Shown one piece after another: positions 59,601 to 64,000 of a stretch of DNA of 64,000 bases. The DNA is taken from positions 747,333-811,332 of the forward strand of contig NC_133399.1 in NCBI RefSeq assembly GCF_047511655.1. Reading direction: 5' to 3'. This DNA is from Castor canadensis (taxonomy: Eukaryota; Chordata; Mammalia; Rodentia; Castoridae). The notes beneath the pieces are model-generated. The model did no database searches and was not told where the DNA came from. It was given only the letters and a program-made list of their open reading frames with translations. Made by a program: the position numbers and the translations under genes. Positions within the stretch are counted from its first letter, which is position 1. The number at the start of each line of letters is the position of its first letter.

Positions 59601-60819
59601 CTGAGCTATTCTGTCGGGAGGGTGGGTGCCCACCGTGTCCGTCCATCCTTTGTGGGCGTGGGTCTGTCAGATAAAGCACAGGATTTGTCATGGCAGTGCT
59701 GGATGTGGGGGTGGGAAGAAAGCCTTGAGTCAAAGATAGGTTATTTTAGGACGGGGCCCTGGCCAGGGAAGGGGCCAGGTGAGGACAGCTGAGGCTGAGG
59801 CCCGAGGGGACTGGGGCCCCTGTCAGCTGGGAAGCTTTTCTCCACCCTAGCTGTGGTGACTGGAGCTGAGGCCAGGAGCACTTGGCTGGGTGGAGGGTGG
59901 TCTTGGGGTGGGCGGTGACAGACGTGGGTGCACTCAGGTAGAGTCGGGGTGTCTGGGCAGGGGCAGAACAGGGGAGTGGGCTCGAAGCCTTGTCCTCACC
60001 CCCATGTCTCCCCAGGTTGTCCTGCTGGGGGTTCCACAGGGAGGGCCACAGCTACTGCTGGTGACGCAGAGGGATGGGAGACCTGGGCCTGGGGTGCCCT
60101 GCTCCACCTGGCCATCAGGAGCCCCTTCCTTGAGGGGTCACCGCACTAGCGCCTCAGTGCCGGCGGGCTGGGGTTGGGATTGACGCACAGAGCACAATTC
60201 AGCGGGAGTTGGGGGTCGAGGGCTCTGCAGTCTGGGTGTTGATGGGTGTGTAGGAGTCCGCGCGAGCAAGTGGTTGAGGAGGACTTCGTCGGTGAGCACT
60301 GGGGAGCTGGGGGTGCTCTGGGGGTGCTCGCCGGGGTCGTGCAGCTGTGGCTGGGCGGGGGTCCGGGGCCCCCCCAGCCTGAGCGCCCCCCTCCCGCAGG
60401 CTGGCGCTGTATGTCTACGAGTACCTGCTGCACGTGGGCGCCCAGAAGTCCGCCCAGACCTTTCTGTCCGAGGTGAGCCGGGCCGCCATGCCATGCCCCG
60501 CCCCCGCCCCCCGCTGCCCCTCGGGTCCCGTGGGGGTCGGTGGCGTCCCGGATGCACCCGTGCGCTCCTCCGTGTCCCCGCAGATCCGATGGGAGAAGAA
60601 CATCACGCTGGGGGAGCCCCCGGGGTTCCTGCATTCCTGGTGGTGGTAGGTGCGGGGGTGGGGGGTGCGGGAGGTCGGGGTGGGGGTGGGGTGGGGGGAG
60701 GCGGGGGCCACTATGTCCCCTCTGTCGCCCGCAGCGTGTTCTGGGACCTGTACTGCGCGGCGCCGGACCGCAGAGAGGCCTGCGAGCACACGGGCGAGGC
60801 CAAGGGCTTCCAGGACTAC
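56570..60819 (+). CDS. SSBP4: Single-stranded DNA-binding protein 4, first four coding exons (partial)
   Basis: Exons 56570-56628, 60400-60472, 60584-60645 and 60735-60819 give the first 93 residues in frame. They make up the conserved N-terminal LUFS domain of the SSBP2/3/4 family: [40 protein letters not shown] (LisH-like helices), [40 protein letters not shown] and [13 protein letters not shown]. The family binds LDB1 and protects LIM-homeodomain complexes in the nucleus. The start [15 protein letters not shown] separates SSBP4 from its paralogues, together with the GDF15-LRRC25 neighbourhood. The Pro/Gly-rich rest must lie beyond the window, after intron 4, which holds a retroviral fossil. 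Confidence 0.94.
56705..57150 (+). repeat. GC-rich degenerate tandem array at start of SSBP4 intron 1
   Basis: Variants of GGGGCGCGAGATTTGAGGGG and CGAGACCCTTAGGGGCGCGG repeat at about 17-40 bases. It starts under 100 bases after exon 1. Confidence 0.75.
59117..59211 (-). mobile_element. B1-like fragment in SSBP4 intron 1
   Basis: CCCAGACTGGCCTCCAACCC and GTAGCTGGGACTACAGGTGC on the plus strand. Confidence 0.65.
60400..60472 (+). CDS. SSBP4: SSBP4 coding exon 2 (LisH-like helix)
   Basis: Acceptor CTCCCGCAG; codes [20 protein letters not shown] and FLSE; donor GTGAGC. Confidence 0.94.
60584..60645 (+). CDS. SSBP4: SSBP4 coding exon 3
   Basis: Acceptor TCCCCGCAG; codes [20 protein letters not shown] and two bases of Cys65. 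The donor GTAGGT makes a TGGTGGTGGTAG context, so read-through would stop at once. Confidence 0.93.
60735..60819 (+). CDS. SSBP4: SSBP4 coding exon 4
   Basis: Acceptor CGCCCGCAG; codes [20 protein letters not shown] to FQDY; donor GTGAGT. Confidence 0.94.
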
Positions 60820-60999
60820 GTGAGTGCCCTCGGGGTCCCCCCCACCCCGTTGCCATGGCAGCACGTCCGCGTCCCCGTGCCGGCTCCCCGGTCTCCGCCC
60901 ACCGCGGGGCTCCCGGGCGCCCTTGGCGTCTCCAGGAAACGTTGTCGTCATGACAACGCGGGCGGGCCCTGGCGCCTCTTGGGGGGATGATTGACGTGG

Positions 61000-61420
61000 A
61001 GCCTGGGCCCCCCAGGTCTCCTCCGCTGCCTGGCCCTCCCTCTCGTGGGGGATCGGGGGTCTTCTACCTTAGGGCCCCAAGGGGACACAGGGCGGCTGGC
61101 ACGGGTCCGGTCAGGGCCGGCATACGCTAGCTGCTTAAGGCACGCGTGGAAGTCCTTGCGGGGTGCAGCGCCCGGCAGGGTCCTCGCCAGGAGTGGGTTG
61201 CTGGGGTCCCCAGCATGGCCCAACGGTGACTGGACTAGGGAGGGCCGGTGTTCTTCCCCGGCCTGGACCCCCCTCATCCCCGATCGCAGATACAGGGTCA
61301 CGGCCTGGGTTCGAGGCCAGCCTGGCCTTCTGACACTGCCCTGTCCCGTGGCCGTCTGCAGAGAGGGGCAGGCACTGTCCTTGTTAGGAAGGCCACTCCG
61401 CGAGGACAGCTCCCATTGGT
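61000..61420 (-). mobile_element. Possible 3' LTR region of the retroviral fossil
   Basis: By position, the DNA after the purine tract should be the 3' LTR. I see no clear poly(A) signal or end repeat, so this is a placement by context only. Confidence 0.25.
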
Positions 61421-64000
61421 CCCCCTTTTTGTTTGAATGTGAAATTTAGGAGGGAAGGGGGGGTCAGTCTGTCTTCTGTTTCTGCTTCCTGCGGGCCGGG
61501 GCGGTGGTCTCCCGGGAACGTCTGATTAACGTGTGGTTGGTGAACACCGGATTTGTCCTGGAGGAACGTTTGCAAACGGATGAACAGGCCCGGCCCTACA
61601 GGGATCAGTATGAGGACGAGGACTAGGGGCCCAGAAGAGGTAGAAGCCAGGGCGTGACGGACCCCACGGTGGGCTTGAGCTGGCCGTGGACTGTAAGCTG
61701 TTGTGGATCTTTTGCGCGGTCTCTAGAGGACGTGTGGCCCCGTCTCGTGCGTCCCCCGACCTCTGATGATCAAAACAGCACTGCCCGGCCGTTCCGCCAG
61801 GAGAAGGTCCAGCCCGTGCCCGCTCTGGAGAAACCTCCCCGGCCTGGATTTCTAGGAGCTGGTGCCCCGTCTCCCGAGGGCATCGGGCAGCTCGAGTGAC
61901 AATGTCTTGTAAGAGGCCAGGGCGGTTGTCAGAGCCCCGAACCCAATCCAAACCCCGCGTTAATCCCCAGGGCCTCCAGGAGGGGAGTCAGCTGCGTGGC
62001 GGGTTAAGTGGCGGGTGGGGAGAGCTACTCCAGGGCGCAGGTCCCCGGCCAGTTGGCAGAGGTGCGAGGTCCCGCCACAGAGGAAGAAGGTTGCACAGCC
62101 CGCACGGACAGGGTGAGTCCCGGGAGGGGGGTGACGCCGTTGCTGTGGCTGTGCGGGGGCCTGGGCCTTGTCTGTGGCCAGGGGTGAAGGCGATGCTTGT
62201 CCCTGGGCCAGGGGCAGCCGAGAGAGGTGCTGCTTACGGGGCGCGGGGCGGCGAACCGCACAGCTTGCAGGAGCTTGCCATCGGCCCTGGGGACACGGAG
62301 GAGGCCCCTCGGGGTGTGTGATGGCCCCGGTGCAGCTGCAGAGGTGAGGGGAGCGGTCCCCAGGGCCACAGAGTGGCGGGCGCCGGGAGGGCCTGAGCGA
62401 CTGGGGCTGTGCCGGGTTTTGGGGTGGCGGGGGCTTGGTGGGCCCGGGCGGGGTAGGAGCTGAAGGGTGTCTGCCCGCTCAGAGGAGATTGTCCCCTTGA
62501 GTTCTGAGAAGGACCAGGTGACGAGGTCACGGGTTGCGTGGGCTGCTCGCCAGGCCTGAGAGCGGGGTCTGAGGCTGGCCTGTGACCGAGCTCCTTCCTC
62601 AGGAATGCCGGGGGCGGGAAGCCTGTGTCCCCGTGGGACTCGGAGGAAGGCCGGTCCGTGTTCCCCGGGGCTGGCAATTGTAGACGTCTGAAGTGCACCA
62701 GGCAGGACGCCCTCCAGTTTGCAGCCCTGGGGACGGTGAGGGCGACCCTGAAAGGCCCCTGCGCCTTTCTTGCGGCTGGCTAGGCGTCCCCCACCTGGAC
62801 GGAGGGCAGAGCTGCACCGGGAGAGGGACAGGGATGGGCGGCTGAGTACGCGCTTAAGTCCAGAGCAGAGAGCGGAGCGAGGGATGCCGGGCAGCTTGGG
62901 TTCAGAGGACCGAGGGCGGCAGGGAAGGTGGAGCTTCCAGCGAATCTGTGGGACTTCTGCCAGCCCTCGGGGGACTGGGGACGTGAACTCGGGTCCACCG
63001 TCTGACTGGATAGACCTGGGGAGGCCAAAGCATGGATGGTTTCAGTGCCCAGAACCGAGGCAACGGTGGAGGCCCCGTCGGTTGTGGGAAAGGCCTCGGC
63101 CCACCCCGAGAGCCATGTGTGGTCAGCTCCGGGGAGGTCGCTCCTGGATGTGGTCAGGGCAAGGTACGTCATCTGTAGGGAAAGTTGGGCCTGTTCGGGT
63201 GACGCCGGTAGATGAGGGTGTGCTGACGGCTGGCGGCAAGGAGGAGTGCGCTGGGGACGTTGGAGGGCGAGGAGATCCGCGGCCAGGGCCTGACCAAAGA
63301 CATGGGGGCGTCACAGCTGCCCTGGGGCAGGACGGTCCGGGTGAGTTGTCGGGAAGCGTGTGTGTCTGGGTCGGTCCAGGTGCTGGGGTTTGGAGTGGAC
63401 AGGGATAGGAAGGAAGGCATCCTTGAGATCGGGGAGCGTGAAGTGGGTTTTGGTGCCGGGAATGAGAGAAAGGGGGTGGGGTTCGGGGCCAGCGGATGTG
63501 TGGGGTCACAGCGGTGTGGGTGACGTGGTAGGGGCCACCGGCCTTTCCACTGGCAAAATGGCAGTGTTGTACGGAGAGTGTGGGGGGCGAAGCGAGCCTG
63601 TGGCTGAGATCCTCAGATACTGGGTTTTGGTCCCTCTAAGTGAATGAAGGAGATGTGGTACTGGGGCTGATTGGGGGACAAGAGAGGGAGCCTGTAGGGT
63701 GATGATGACTGGGTCGTGGTGCGTAGCGAGCACAGGGTTTCTGAGATCCCAAACGGTGGGGTCACCCAGTGAGGGAGGTAGGGGTGAGGGGCCGGGTGGG
63801 GCCAGGGAAGGCGCTCAGCATGGCCAGGACTGGTCGTGGGGGGGAGGCGAGGGGCCGGCCGGCTGTGGCTGGAAGGGCAGGGGAAGGAAGTGAGGGTGGC
63901 TGGGAACTGAGAGAATGGCTCCCCAAGAGTGGAGTAGGGCAATGGGGGAGGGTCGGAAAGCAACGAGTGGACGGCTGCGAGTGTCGGGTAGGTCCCCAGG
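61421..64000 (-). mobile_element. Gammaretrovirus-like endogenous retrovirus (class I), broken, antisense in SSBP4 intron 4
   Basis: Read on the minus strand, in the usual pol-to-env order: a reverse-transcriptase-like region at about 63240-63990 (short motifs such as PYNTAILPV near 63575 and LPQG near 63350), an integrase-core-like region at about 62950-63170 (SGWAEAFPTT), an envelope transmembrane-subunit-like region at about 61580-61860 (QCCF, ETAQKIHNSLQ), and a purine tract at 61421-61434 where a 3' LTR should follow. The gag end and the 5' LTR would lie beyond the window. It is a fossil with many breaks (probably more than ten). Its age cannot be measured without both LTRs, but the degree of decay and its shift to the GC-rich local composition suggest it is old. 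Confidence 0.75.

Overview
This is mammalian nuclear DNA: spliced genes with GT-AG introns, CpG-island promoters, poly(A) signals and many SINEs. It carries the block JUND - LSM4 - PGPEP1 - GDF15 - LRRC25 - SSBP4, which I recognise as the counterpart of human 19p13.11. The SINEs are B1/7SL-like monomers joined to a tRNA-derived ID-like right half, plus free ID and B1 monomers. That points to a rodent outside the mouse/rat group, and from memory of such dimers I favour the beaver / kangaroo-rat lineage (Castorimorpha). The species call is an inference.

Layout: 1-4030 is intergenic. JUND (minus, one exon) lies at 5036-6091, with its 3' UTR reaching about 4035 and a TATA/CCAAT/octamer/CRE promoter at about 6299-6470. 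6700-15000 is intergenic with SINEs, microsatellites and a roughly 550-bp ATCC-type minisatellite. LSM4 (minus, five coding exons) runs from 20543 down to 15403. PGPEP1 (plus, five coding exons) runs 24221-34147. About 8.4 kb of intergenic DNA (and probably PGPEP1 3' UTR) leads to GDF15 (plus, two exons, 42850-45320), with a strong p53-type site and TATA box upstream. LRRC25 (minus, two coding exons) lies at 47023-49565. SSBP4 (plus) starts at 56570; four coding exons are visible to 60819 and the gene continues past the window. In its fourth intron, on the minus strand, lies a broken gammaretrovirus-like endogenous retrovirus that also runs off the right end.

The reconstructed protein lengths are LSM4 139, PGPEP1 209, JUND 351, GDF15 312 and LRRC25 312 residues. 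I recall the human proteins as 139, 209, 347, 308 and 305. All splice junctions used keep frame, so all six genes look functional.

The genes are not an operon. JUND is an AP-1 subunit, LSM4 an RNA-processing ring protein, PGPEP1 a cytosolic peptidase, GDF15 a secreted stress cytokine, LRRC25 a myeloid membrane protein and SSBP4 an LDB1-partner co-regulator. The most unusual feature is the number of GC-rich tandem arrays beside or inside these genes: a 47-48 bp array upstream of PGPEP1, GC-box arrays in PGPEP1 intron 2 and the GDF15 intron, a 90-bp array just after the GDF15 stop codon, an array in LSM4 intron 1, one at the start of SSBP4 intron 1, and an 800-bp pure-purine array between LRRC25 and SSBP4.
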